Below are positions 1 through 7,351 of a DNA stretch of 56,726 bases, piece after piece. Positions within the stretch are counted from its first letter, which is position 1. Every line of letters starts with the position of its first letter. The translations under genes were made by a program, and so were the position numbers. The DNA is taken from assembly GCF_000332095.2 (NCBI RefSeq), contig NZ_KI913949.1, forward strand, positions 3,797,279 through 3,854,004, given 5' to 3'. The DNA is from Leptolyngbya sp. PCC 6406. Lineage in GTDB: Bacteria > Cyanobacteriota > Cyanobacteriia > Phormidesmidales > Phormidesmidaceae. The notes under the pieces are model-generated. The model saw only the letters and a program-made list of their open reading frames with translations. It was not told the origin of the DNA and did no database searches.

Positions 1-38
1 CCCCACTCCCCCACTCCCCCACTCCCCCACTCCCCCAC
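1..38. repeat. 8-bp tandem repeat ahead of nifEN
   Basis: The unit CCCCACTC is repeated about 4.7 times and runs right up to the nifEN start codon, leaving only CACC before the ATG. It occupies the place where a ribosome-binding site should be. It belongs to the short tandemly repeated repetitive (STRR) type common in filamentous cyanobacteria. A related C-rich repeat is seen at the right edge of the window. Confidence 0.85.
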
Positions 39-39
39 C

Positions 40-2841
40 ATGTCCTCCACCAAAGCCAACATGACTGACCTCCTGACCCAGCCGGGTTGCGAGCATAACC
101 ACACAAAAAATGGCAAAGGTCACAACAAGGTGTGCCAGCAGCAGGCGCAGCCAGGGGCGGCCCAGGGGGGCTGTGCCTTTGATGGAGCCAGCATTGCCCT
201 GGTGCCGATTACGGATGTGGTCCACCTAGTGCATGGGCCGATCGCCTGTGCGGGCAATTCTTGGGGCGGGCGAGGTAGCCTATCGTCGGGCGACACCCTC
301 TACAAAATGGGCTTCACCACCGACCTGAGCGAAAACGATATTATCTTTGGCGGCGAAAAAAAGCTCTACAAGGCCATTCAAGATGTGCAGGAGCGCTACC
401 ACCCTGCCGCCGTGTTTGTCTATTCCACCTGCGTGACAGCGTTGATTGGCGATGACCTAGAGGCCGTGTGCAAGGCGGCGACGGAAAAGCTGGGCATGGC
501 GGTGGTGCCCATCCAGTCTCCCGGTTTTGTGGGCAGCAAGAATCTGGGCAATCGCCTAGCCGGAGAAGCCCTGCTAGAGCACGTGATCGGCACCGCTGAG
601 CCGGAAAGCACTACCCCCTACGATATCAACCTAATCGGCGAGTACAACATCGCCGGGGAACTGTGGGGGGTACTGCCCCTATTTGAGAAGGTCGGTATTC
701 GGGTGCTGTCTAAGATTACTGGCGATGCCCGCTATCAGGAGGTAGCCTACGCCCATCGGGCCAAGCTCAACGTGATGATCTGCTCGAAGGCACTGATCAA
801 CCTGGCCCACAAAATGGAGGAGCGCTACGGCATTCCTTACATAGAGGAATCGTTTTACGGTGTGGCGGATATGAACCACTGCCTGCGGACGATCGCCGCC
901 AAACTCGGTGACGAGGCCATGCGAGCCCGTGTAGAAGCCGTGATTGCGGAAGAAACCGCCAAGCTCAATGAGCAGCTCGCGCCCTACCGCGATCGCCTCC
1001 AGGGCAAGCGGGTTGTCCTCTACACCGGCGGGGTGAAGTCCTGGTCAATCATCTCCGCTGCTCAAGACCTGGGCATTAAAGTAGTCGCCACCAGCAGCAA
1101 AAAGAGCACCGAAGAAGACAAGGCCCGAATCAAAACCCTACTCGGCCAAGACGGCATCATGCTAGAAAAGGGCGGAGCTGCCGAGCTGCTGAGGGTGATT
1201 GAGAAAACCCACGCCGACATGCTGATCGCCGGAGGCCGCAACCAGTACACCGCTCTCAAGGCCCGCATCCCCTTTTTGCACATCAATCAGGAGCGCCACA
1301 ATCCCTACTCCGGCTACGGTGGTTTGCTGGAGATGGCCAAGGAACTGGATGAAACCCTGCACAGCCCGGTGTGGGCAGAAGTGCGGCGGGAAGTGCCATG
1401 GGTAAAGGGGAGTGATGGAGTTGGGGAGTTGGGGAGTGGTAGTGTTCCCGATCCATCACCCCATCACCCCATCACCCCATCACCCCATCACCCTCCCACC
1501 AAAATCATCGCCCGCCGCAAGGCCCTCACTGTCAATCCGCTCAAGCAAAGCCAGCCCCTTGGGGCTGCCCTAGCTTTCCTCGGCATTCAGGGGGCGATGC
1601 CACTGTTCCACGGCTCCCAGGGCTGTACGGCTTTTGCCAAGGTGATGCTGGTGAATCACTTTCAGGAGGCGATTCCCCTGGCGACCACGGCGATGAGTGA
1701 AGTCAGCACCGTACTGGGGGGCGACGACAATGTGCACGGCGGCCTGCTGACGGTGATTAAGAACTCCCAGCCGGAGCTGGTGGGCCTGTTTACCACCGGC
1801 CTGACGGAAACGCGGGGCGACGATATGCAGGCCATTCTGCGGGACTTCCATGCCGCAAATCCTGATGTTACCGTGCCCATCGTGTTTGCCTCGACCCCCG
1901 ACTACAAGGGCAGTTTGGAGGATGGCTTTGCCGCAGCGGTGGAGAGCCTAGTGCGGGCCATTCCTGAATTCGGAGAGATCAACCCTAAACAAGTCACCCT
2001 GCTGGCCAGTGCCGCCTTTGGCCCTGGGGATGTGGCGGAACTGAAGGAAATCGTCGAAGCCTTTGGTTTGAGTGCGATCGCAGTCCCCGATATTTCCACT
2101 TCGCTGGATGGCCACCTAGAGGATGCCGACTTCGCCACCACGGCTACGGGGGGCACCACCATTGAAGAGCTCAAGGCTGTGGGACGCTCCGCCCTCACGC
2201 TGACCCTGGGCGGCAGCATGACCAAAGCCGCAGCCATCCTCACCGATCGCTTCGGCACTCCCGCCCTTCCCTTCACCCAACTGACGGGATTGGGGGCAGT
2301 GGATCATTTCCTGCATACCCTTTCCCAAATCAGCGGCCAACCTGTACCTGCCAAATACCTGCGCCAGCGCCGCCAGGTACAGGATGCCATGCTAGATACC
2401 CACTTTTTCTTTGGGCGCAAGCGGGTTGCGATCGCACTGGAACCTGACCTGCTGCACAACATCGCCTGGTGGCTGCACAGCACCGGGGCCGAAATCCAGG
2501 CCGCCGTCACCGCTGCTCCCTCGCTCCTGCTGAAGGATTTGCCCATCGAGCAGGTCTACATCGGCGACTTTGAGGATTTAGAAGATAGGGCCGCCACCGC
2601 TGATCTGTGGATCACCAATTCCAAAGCCCGCCCCATCGCCCGCCGCCTCGGCATTCCCCTCTACCTGCACGGGTTCCCCCTGCTAGAGCACCTAGGCAAC
2701 GGCCACCGCTGCACCGTCGGCTATCGCGGCACGTTGGATCTGCTATTTGCGATCGGCAACATGCTGCTGGTCGCCGACGAAGAGCGCACCCACGAGCTGG
2801 TGCATCGGTGGCGGGAGGGGTTAGAAAGTTTTGAATTTTGA
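40..2841 (+). CDS. nifEN: NifE-NifN fusion, FeMo-cofactor scaffold
   Basis: One 933-codon frame contains complete NifE and NifN domains. Together they form the scaffold on which the NifB cluster is matured into FeMo-cofactor before transfer to NifDK. The NifE half is residues 1-455, with the cluster-ligand cysteines at C45 (QGGCAFDG), C70 (GPIACAGNS) and C131 (YSTCVTAL). The NifN half starts near residue 490 with KALTVNPLKQSQPLGAAL and the conserved cysteine C529 (HGSQGCTAF). NifE and NifN are normally separate proteins of about 450 residues each. The joint (about residues 458-490) is low complexity (GVGELGSGS, then PSPHHPITPSPHHPP) and is encoded by tandem CATCACCC-type repeats like those found between genes here. 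The last residues, ESFEF, are also read from a repeat. The ATG at 40 fits the NifE N-terminus, but no Shine-Dalgarno is visible. Fused nifEN genes have, to my recollection, been reported in other diazotrophs, so the repeat origin of the linker is the unusual part. Confidence 0.93.
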   Translation: MSSTKANMTDLLTQPGCEHNHTKNGKGHNKVCQQQAQPGAAQGGCAFDGASIALVPITDVVHLVHGPIACAGNSWGGRGSLSSGDTLYKMGFTTDLSENDIIFGGEKKLYKAIQDVQERYHPAAVFVYSTCVTALIGDDLEAVCKAATEKLGMAVVPIQSPGFVGSKNLGNRLAGEALLEHVIGTAEPESTTPYDINLIGEYNIAGELWGVLPLFEKVGIRVLSKITGDARYQEVAYAHRAKLNVMICSKALINLAHKMEERYGIPYIEESFYGVADMNHCLRTIAAKLGDEAMRARVEAVIAEETAKLNEQLAPYRDRLQGKRVVLYTGGVKSWSIISAAQDLGIKVVATSSKKSTEEDKARIKTLLGQDGIMLEKGGAAELLRVIEKTHADMLIAGGRNQYTALKARIPFLHINQERHNPYSGYGGLLEMAKELDETLHSPVWAEVRREVPWVKGSDGVGELGSGSVPDPSPHHPITPSPHHPPTKIIARRKALTVNPLKQSQPLGAALAFLGIQGAMPLFHGSQGCTAFAKVMLVNHFQEAIPLATTAMSEVSTVLGGDDNVHGGLLTVIKNSQPELVGLFTTGLTETRGDDMQAILRDFHAANPDVTVPIVFASTPDYKGSLEDGFAAAVESLVRAIPEFGEINPKQVTLLASAAFGPGDVAELKEIVEAFGLSAIAVPDISTSLDGHLEDADFATTATGGTTIEELKAVGRSALTLTLGGSMTKAAAILTDRFGTPALPFTQLTGLGAVDHFLHTLSQISGQPVPAKYLRQRRQVQDAMLDTHFFFGRKRVAIALEPDLLHNIAWWLHSTGAEIQAAVTAAPSLLLKDLPIEQVYIGDFEDLEDRAATADLWITNSKARPIARRLGIPLYLHGFPLLEHLGNGHRCTVGYRGTLDLLFAIGNMLLVADEERTHELVHRWREGLESFEF
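1406..1497. repeat. STRR-like repeat forming the NifE-NifN linker
   Basis: The left part is built of GGGGAGT/GGAGTT units and the right part of about five CCCATCAC units. The two parts are loosely complementary, so the block resembles the palindromic intergenic STRR elements seen elsewhere in the window. It is in frame and stop-free through the nifE-nifN junction, and translates to a Gly/Ser-rich then Pro/His-rich linker. Confidence 0.8.
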
Positions 2842-2894
2842 GTTCTTAGTTTTGAATTCAAAACTCAAAATTCAAAACTCAAAACTCAAAACTC
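2827..2894. repeat. CAAAACT heptamer palindrome between nifEN and nifX
   Basis: Units of TTTTGAG/TTTTGAA are followed by their inverse CAAAACTCAAAATTC, giving an AT-rich hairpin with tandem CAAAACT copies at the end. The left arm supplies the last codons and stop of nifEN. A similar palindrome lies before fdxH (6081-6150). Confidence 0.75.
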
Positions 2895-2944
2895 CCCCTC
2901 CCCCTCGTCCCTCTATTGCACTTTCCCAAAAAAGGAGACTTCCC

Positions 2945-3370
2945 ATGAAAATAGCCTTCGCGACCAAAGACTCGATTCACATCAACGCCCACTTCGGCTG
3001 GGCCAGCCAGATCGACGTGTACGACCTGACTTTGGATGGCTACACCTTTCTCGAAACCCTCACCTTTGGCGGTGAGCTAAAGGAAGACGGCAACGAAGAT
3101 AAGCTCGAACCCAAACTCAGGGCACTGGCGGGCTGCACCATCGTCTACGTGGCCGACATTGGCGGCAGTGCAGCGGCCCGACTGATTAATCACCGCATTA
3201 CCCCGATGAAGTCTAACTCCGAAGATGACGAAATCGAAGTGATGTTGGGCCAGTTGATGCGCACCCTCCAGGGCAACCCGCCCCCCTGGCTGCGCAAAGC
3301 CCTGCGTCAAGATCAAGCCCCTAGTTTTGAAGATGCCTACATTGAAACCGAAGAGGAATTAACCGTATGA
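2945..3370 (+). CDS. nifX: NifX, FeMo-cofactor/NifB-co carrier
   Basis: The 141-aa protein belongs to the NifX/NafY/dinitrogenase iron-molybdenum cofactor family, which binds NifB-co or VK-cluster intermediates and exchanges them with NifEN. It begins MKIAFATKD and keeps the family's glycine-rich core (HFGWASQIDVYDL, then IVYVADIGGSAAARL). The ATG at 2945 is preceded by AAAAAAGGAGACTTCCC, a good ribosome-binding site. An upstream in-frame extension would only translate the repeat, so it is rejected. The stop overlaps the next ATG as ATGA, so translation of the two genes is probably coupled. Confidence 0.93.
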   Translation: MKIAFATKDSIHINAHFGWASQIDVYDLTLDGYTFLETLTFGGELKEDGNEDKLEPKLRALAGCTIVYVADIGGSAAARLINHRITPMKSNSEDDEIEVMLGQLMRTLQGNPPPWLRKALRQDQAPSFEDAYIETEEELTV

Positions 3371-3846
3371 CCACCGTTGAATCTCCTGTTGCCTTTAACT
3401 CTGCTCTGCTGGTCGATAGCTCGCTCTTTCTCAAGGCCATGGTGCAACAGATTCGCGCCAACGACCCCTACGGCACCTTTCGCCACTGGGCCGATGAGCT
3501 ACTGCTCAAGCCCTACGTACTCAGCAAAACTCAAAAGCGCGAAATCTCTGTAGAAGGCGAAGTTGACCCCATCACCCAGAGCCGAATTATGGCCTTCTAT
3601 CGGGCGATCGCCTACTGCATCGAAGCCGAAACCGGTCAGCTCTCCCAAGTGGTGATTGACCTCAGCCACGAAGGCTTTGGCTGGGTGCTGATCTTCTCGG
3701 GGCGGCTGATTTTGGTCAGCAAAACCCTGCGCGATGCTCAGCGCTTTGGCTTTGACTCCCTCGAAAAGCTCAGTGCCGAAGGCGAAAAACTTGCCGCCAA
3801 AGGCATTGACCTAGCCCGCCAATACCCCACTGTCTGCGACCTGTAA
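3367..3846 (+). CDS. NifX-associated protein, DUF269 family
   Basis: The 159-aa protein matches the DUF269 'NifX-associated' family found directly after nifX in cyanobacterial and proteobacterial nif clusters. Visible family features are YGTFRHWADE, the stretch around KTQKREISVEGEVDP, and the C-terminal GFGWVLIFSGRLI and FGFDSLEKL. The function is not established; a role in cofactor assembly is inferred from its constant position. Its start overlaps nifX by 4 bases. Confidence 0.9.
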   Translation: MTTVESPVAFNSALLVDSSLFLKAMVQQIRANDPYGTFRHWADELLLKPYVLSKTQKREISVEGEVDPITQSRIMAFYRAIAYCIEAETGQLSQVVIDLSHEGFGWVLIFSGRLILVSKTLRDAQRFGFDSLEKLSAEGEKLAAKGIDLARQYPTVCDL

Positions 3847-3854
3847 TGCCGAAC

Positions 3855-3960
3855 TATAGCAGTTCTCTAATGTATGAGGGACACCTCAACTTAATGACAT
3901 TTCGGCAAACAAGGGGCTTAAACCCCTTGTCTGTACTTAACCCCAGTGAGAACCGCTATA
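3855..3960. repeat. MITE-like element, family 3, inside the nif operon
   Basis: The ends are inverted, TATAGCAGTTCTC and GAGAACCGCTATA (11 of 13 matching after reversal). Inside is a hairpin AAGGGGCTTAAACCCCTTGT at 3911-3930. A second, shorter relative is at 15867-15936. It separates the DUF269 gene from the DUF683 gene and could act as a terminator or processing site. Confidence 0.75.
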
Positions 3961-4030
3961 TCTCTTCCTAGAAGGAGACAACCACATCCTCTCCTGACAC
4001 CTTGTACCGTAAGCCCCAAACCGTTTCTCC

Positions 4031-4252
4031 ATGCCCCAAACCACCAATCCGATCACCATCGACGCCCTCAAAACCCAGATCAAGCGGCTCAACAGCAAAG
4101 CCGGTCAGCTCAAGATGGATCTCCACGACATCGCCGAAGGTCTGCCCGCCGACCTCGATTTACTTCCCGATCTGGCCGCTCGCACCTACGCGATCTACTG
4201 CCAGTTACGGGATCTGAGACAACAGTTGCAAACCCTGGAGGCCGCCCCATGA
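4031..4252 (+). CDS. Small nif-cluster protein, DUF683 family
   Basis: The 73-aa, helix-forming, charged protein starts MPQTTNPITIDALKTQIKRL and contains KMDLHDIAEGLP. It resembles the DUF683 (Rop-like) family that accompanies nifX/nifW in diazotrophic cyanobacteria; a cyanobacterial member has been described as a small metal-binding helical hairpin. Its length is typical. A longer reading frame covering the same DNA from 3946 is a different frame and is not the gene. The stop overlaps the nifW start as ATGA. The molecular role is unknown. Confidence 0.82.
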   Translation: MPQTTNPITIDALKTQIKRLNSKAGQLKMDLHDIAEGLPADLDLLPDLAARTYAIYCQLRDLRQQLQTLEAAP

Positions 4253-4560
4253 GCACCTTGACCCTAGAACAGTTCAACCAAATCACCGATGCCGAGGCAT
4301 ACTTTGAGTTTTTTGGCCTCGACTACGACCCCCAGATTGTCAACGTCAATCGGCTGCACATTCTGCGCAAGTTCTCTCAGCTCATGGCCGACGAAGACCA
4401 GACCCAGAGCGAAGAACACCTGCTTCAGTCCTATCGGCAGGCGCTGCAAGTCGCCTACAGCGTCTTCACCACATCCAACTCCGTAGAGCAAAAGCTTTTC
4501 AAGGTCTTTCAAGACCGCCCCAAAAATATTGTCATGCTCTCTGAGATCGAACTGGAATAA
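4249..4560 (+). CDS. nifW: NifW, nitrogenase stabilising/protective protein
   Basis: The 103-aa protein matches NifW: a DAEAYFEFFGLDYD start region, then VNVNRLHILRKFSQLM, then LLQSYRQALQVAYSVF. NifW associates with the MoFe protein and is thought to help protect or mature it under oxygen stress. The ATG at 4249 overlaps the preceding stop. A longer frame from 3946 would prepend more than 100 unrelated residues and is rejected. Confidence 0.9.
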   Translation: MSTLTLEQFNQITDAEAYFEFFGLDYDPQIVNVNRLHILRKFSQLMADEDQTQSEEHLLQSYRQALQVAYSVFTTSNSVEQKLFKVFQDRPKNIVMLSEIELE

Positions 4561-4607
4561 CTTGCCCCGTCAGCACTTCTCCCAGTAAACCCCCAAGTTA
4601 GACTCCC

Positions 4608-5405
4608 ATGCTACCTATTCTGACTGCCACCGATCGCGATCGCTACCGCCGCCAAATGATGCTTCCGGGCCTAGGGGAAGTTGGGCAGCAGCAGCTCAAA
4701 GCCACCACGGCTCTGGTCACCGGCGTCGGGGGATTGGGGGGCACCGCCGCCCTGTATCTAGCGGTGGCGGGGGTTGGGAAACTGATTTTGGTGCGGGGCG
4801 GCGACCTCCAACGCGACGACCTCAACCGCCAAGTGCTGATGACCGACGACTGGGTGGGTCAGCCCAGGGTATTTAAAGCCCAAGCCACCCTGGCTGCATT
4901 GAACCCCGATATCGACATTGAGGCGGTGTGCGACTACGTTACCGCCGAGAATGTGGATGCTCTAGTGCAGCGGGCCGACATTGCCCTCGACTGTGCCTTT
5001 GACTTTAAAGAGCGCGATTTGCTCAACACCGCCTGCGTGCGCTGGGGCAAGCCCATGGTCGAAGCCGCCATGAATGATATGGATGCCTATCTAACCACCA
5101 TTATTCCGGGCGAAACACCCTGCCTCACCTGCCTGTTTCCCGAAAAGCCCGAGTGGGATCGCTGGGGTTTTGGGGTACTGGGGGCAGTGTCGGGCACGCT
5201 GGCCTGCCTAGCCGCCCTAGAGGCGATCAAGCTGATCACTGGCCTGGGTGAACCCCTGCTGGGTCAGCTTTTGACCATGGATTTGGCCCGCGCGGAGTTT
5301 GCCAAACGGCGCGCCTACCACGACCCCGATTGCCCAGTATGTGGCGGGGTAAAGGCGGAGAACAGGCGCGATCGCACCCTCCCCTTAGCTCTGACAAGGA
5401 AGTGA
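4608..5405 (+). CDS. hesA: HesA, E1-like adenylyltransferase
   Basis: The 265-aa ThiF/MoeB/HesA-family enzyme has a nucleotide-binding GVGGLGG loop at residues 39-45 and a GGDLQRDDLNRQ segment with the conserved acidic and Arg residues. Two CxxC pairs (CLTC near 172 and CPVC near 247) form the structural zinc site. HesA sits with hesB and fdxH in cyanobacterial nif clusters and probably activates a sulfur carrier or molybdopterin-type substrate; the exact substrate is not known. Its position 47 bp after nifW suggests the same operon. Confidence 0.9.
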   Translation: MLPILTATDRDRYRRQMMLPGLGEVGQQQLKATTALVTGVGGLGGTAALYLAVAGVGKLILVRGGDLQRDDLNRQVLMTDDWVGQPRVFKAQATLAALNPDIDIEAVCDYVTAENVDALVQRADIALDCAFDFKERDLLNTACVRWGKPMVEAAMNDMDAYLTTIIPGETPCLTCLFPEKPEWDRWGFGVLGAVSGTLACLAALEAIKLITGLGEPLLGQLLTMDLARAEFAKRRAYHDPDCPVCGGVKAENRRDRTLPLALTRK

Positions 5406-5566
5406 TTATGCGATTTTCCCGTGACCCACCTTAAGTTTGCATAGCCCTTCGTGGACAGTTTCCACCCATCCACCCTAGCCCCTACGGGGCGGCAAAGCCT
5501 ACGACTCCGTTGCTCCGTTGGAGCCGCTGCACGAACAGAGTTCACCAAACCCATCCCCCCATCCCC
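5406..5566. other. hesA-hesB intergenic with GGCGGCAAAGCC repeat
   Basis: This stretch includes TAGCCCCTACGGGGCGGCAA followed by AGCCTACGACTCCG. The same motif recurs near 48200 (TAGCCCCTCCGGGGCGGCAA, then AGCCAACGACTCCG), so it is a dispersed repeat. No RNA gene or clear ribosome-binding site is visible ahead of hesB. Confidence 0.5.
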
Positions 5567-5935
5567 ATGACTGTCACCATTACCGAACTTGCCGAACTGC
5601 GCCTGCGTACCTTCATTCGTGGAACCCCCGACTACACCCCCAGCCGGGGCGTGCGTTTGGCGGTTAAAGACGGCGGCTGCAACGGCTACGAGTACGACAT
5701 TAAAATTGCCAATACCCCCAAGCCTGACGATGAAGTTGTAGAGTCGGGCAGCCTCAAGGTTTTTATTGACCCCAAAAGCGCCCCCTTGCTCGAAGGCATT
5801 GTGGTGGACTACATCGACAGCCTGCTAGAGAGCGGCTTCAAGTTCACCAATCCCAACGCCACCGGCACCTGCGGCTGCGGCAAATCGTTCCAAACGGCAG
5901 GCGATTGTAGCCCCGCTGGAGTGTCGTGCAACTAG
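5567..5935 (+). CDS. hesB: HesB, A-type Fe-S carrier
   Basis: The 122-aa HesB/IscA-family protein has the three conserved cysteines C38 (GGCNGYEY) and C102/C104 (TCGCGKSF), which ligate an iron or Fe-S cluster for transfer to apo-proteins such as nitrogenase. The start at 5567 gives the usual MTVTITELAELRL beginning; a longer frame from 5510 adds non-conserved residues. The C-terminus carries two extra cysteines (GDCSPAGVSCN). The stop codon overlaps the terminal repeat of the element that follows. Confidence 0.92.
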   Translation: MTVTITELAELRLRTFIRGTPDYTPSRGVRLAVKDGGCNGYEYDIKIANTPKPDDEVVESGSLKVFIDPKSAPLLEGIVVDYIDSLLESGFKFTNPNATGTCGCGKSFQTAGDCSPAGVSCN

Positions 5936-6075
5936 TACAGTAGGGCGTAAATCAGTCCACTACTGTCGCGCCAGCTTAACCTTTTCCGGTCCCCTCTCCC
6001 CTTGGGAGAAGGCTAGGGTGAGGGGCCGAAGTGCGCCACGATGAAACGGTCAGAGTATTTACGCCGCACAGTACT
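5934..6075. repeat. MITE-like element, family 2, copy 1
   Basis: 142 bp bounded by AGTACAGTAGGGCGTAAAT and, inverted, ATTTACGCCGCACAGTACT. The interior reads TTTTCCGGTCCCCTCTCCCC, with GGTGAGGGGCCGA on the right. Near-identical copies are at 9577-9720 and, interrupted, at about 53367-53710. Each copy lies immediately after a stop codon. Confidence 0.85.
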
Positions 6076-6080
6076 AAAAG

Positions 6081-6150
6081 AGTTGAGGGTTGAGTTTTGG
6101 ATTTGCATTTAAGTCATCCACTCAACGCTCAAAATTCAACATTCAAAACT
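6081..6150. repeat. TTGAGTTTTG/CAAAACT palindromic repeat
   Basis: AGTTGAGGGTTGAGTTTTGGA is mirrored downstream by CCACTCAACGCTCAAAATT and further CAAAACT-like units. It is the same STRR type as 2827-2894. It lies just ahead of the fdxH ribosome-binding site (AAAGAGGTT). Confidence 0.65.
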
Positions 6151-6171
6151 TACCCAAAGAGGTTCCCCACT

Positions 6172-6471
6172 ATGGCCACCTATCAGGTTCACTTAATCAA
6201 CAAAAAACGTAACATCGACATCACTATTCCGGTAGATGAAGACACCTACATCCTGGATGCAGCAGAGGAAAATGATATTGATTTGCCATTTTCTTGCCAT
6301 TCTGGGGCGTGCTCCAGTTGTGTTGGCAAACTAGTTGAAGGAGACATTGATCAGTCGGATCAATCTTTTTTGGATGATGAGCAAATTGGCAAGGGCTTTG
6401 TCCTACTGTGCGTGGCCTATCCCCGTTCAGACTGCACAATTAAGACCCACATGGAAGCCTATTTAGTCTGA
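6172..6471 (+). CDS. fdxH: Heterocyst-type [2Fe-2S] ferredoxin, electron donor to NifH
   Basis: The 99-aa plant-type ferredoxin has cluster ligands C42, C47, C50 (CHSGACSSC) and C80. The sequence around LINKKRN matches FdxH, the nif-specific ferredoxin of cyanobacteria. The two lysines at 11-12 correspond to those reported to matter for interaction with nitrogenase reductase. The ATG at 6172 follows CAAAGAGGTTCCCCACT. The upstream in-frame extension from 6097 would translate the repeat and is rejected. Despite the name, fdxH also occurs in non-heterocystous nitrogen fixers. Confidence 0.95.
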   Translation: MATYQVHLINKKRNIDITIPVDEDTYILDAAEENDIDLPFSCHSGACSSCVGKLVEGDIDQSDQSFLDDEQIGKGFVLLCVAYPRSDCTIKTHMEAYLV

Positions 6472-6497
6472 GTTAATTTTCCCCTTGGAGTTGCGCT

Positions 6498-6761
6498 ATG
6501 TTTAGCAGTTTCACGATTTCAGGAGCATCGTTGGAGGTGCTTAATGTGGGCGATCGCGGCACGATTGCTCACTTCCCCCGAGCTGATCCGTCCACCCTGT
6601 CTCATCTACAGGAACTGGGGCTAGATCGGGGCACCGAAATCACCGTCACCCAACGCTATCCCAACTTTAGAGTCAATACGAAGGATGGCCATCTGACTTT
6701 ACCCCCATCGCTGGTACAGGCCATTTATGTGCGCCTGATGCATGGAGAAATCTCGGTTTGA
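6498..6761 (+). CDS. feoA: FeoA-domain protein
   Basis: The 87-aa SH3-like FeoA protein begins after a GGAG motif. It contains VGDRGTIAHF, LQELGLDRGTEITVTQRYP and a C-terminal RLMHGEI. FeoA proteins regulate or assist the FeoB ferrous-iron transporter. A feoA gene directly behind fdxH is usual in cyanobacterial nif clusters and probably serves the iron demand of nitrogenase. No feoB is present in the window. Confidence 0.85.
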   Translation: MFSSFTISGASLEVLNVGDRGTIAHFPRADPSTLSHLQELGLDRGTEITVTQRYPNFRVNTKDGHLTLPPSLVQAIYVRLMHGEISV

Positions 6762-6820
6762 TGATAGTCACAGCAGTTTTGAGGATTCGCGATCGCACCC
6801 CTTTTTTAGGAACTAAACCC

Positions 6821-7351
6821 ATGGCAGACATTGGACTTTTCTACGGCAGTACCTCCGGCGTGACTGAAGAGATTGCCGAAAAAATACAGGCAGCAATCGG
6901 CGAAGATCGCTGCGATTTGTACAGCATGGAAGCAGACTTTGATGATGTTGACGACCTTTTAAAGTACGACTACCTGATTTTAGGGTGCTCTACTTGGGGC
7001 GCGGGCGAGTTGCAAAACGACTGGCGCGAACCGATGTTTGACATGGAGATGGACAAACCTGACTTTTCTGGTAAAACCATCGCCCTATTTGGCCCTGGTG
7101 ATTGTGAAGGTCACAGCAAGCATTTTGTTGGTGCCCTGGGCCTCATGTACGACCAATTTAAGGCACTGGGAGCTACCCTTACCGGAGCCGTTTCTGCGGA
7201 CGACTATTCCTTTGAAAAATCCACCGCCCTACGCGATGGCAAATTTGTGGGATTGCCCCTAGATGAGGTAAACGAAAGCGAGAAAACAGACCAGCGCATT
7301 GCCGATTGGCTAGAACTGCTGAAGGCAGACTTTCCGACTATAGCTGCCTGA
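6821..7351 (+). CDS. Flavodoxin, nif-linked (NifF-like)
   Basis: The 176-aa flavodoxin starts MADIGLFYGSTSGVTEE, which includes the phosphate-binding GSTSGVTEE loop. The FMN loops follow: STWGAGELQNDW with the conserved Trp, then LFGPGDCEGHSKHF. The long-chain insert is present (LTGAVSADDYSFEKSTALRDGKFVG). The ATG at 6821 has TTTTAGGAACTAAACCC upstream; a start at 6758 would overlap feoA and add 21 unlike residues. In the second FMN loop the usual GDQxGY reads GDCEGH, so the tyrosine that normally stacks on the flavin is replaced by histidine. Its place behind fdxH/feoA suggests electron delivery to nitrogenase. Confidence 0.9.
   Translation: MADIGLFYGSTSGVTEEIAEKIQAAIGEDRCDLYSMEADFDDVDDLLKYDYLILGCSTWGAGELQNDWREPMFDMEMDKPDFSGKTIALFGPGDCEGHSKHFVGALGLMYDQFKALGATLTGAVSADDYSFEKSTALRDGKFVGLPLDEVNESEKTDQRIADWLELLKADFPTIAA

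Noticed and set aside
3946-4560. 204-codon frame ending as NifW
   Set aside because: The first ~100 codons overlap the DUF683 gene in another frame and have low-complexity composition; NifW starts at 4249.
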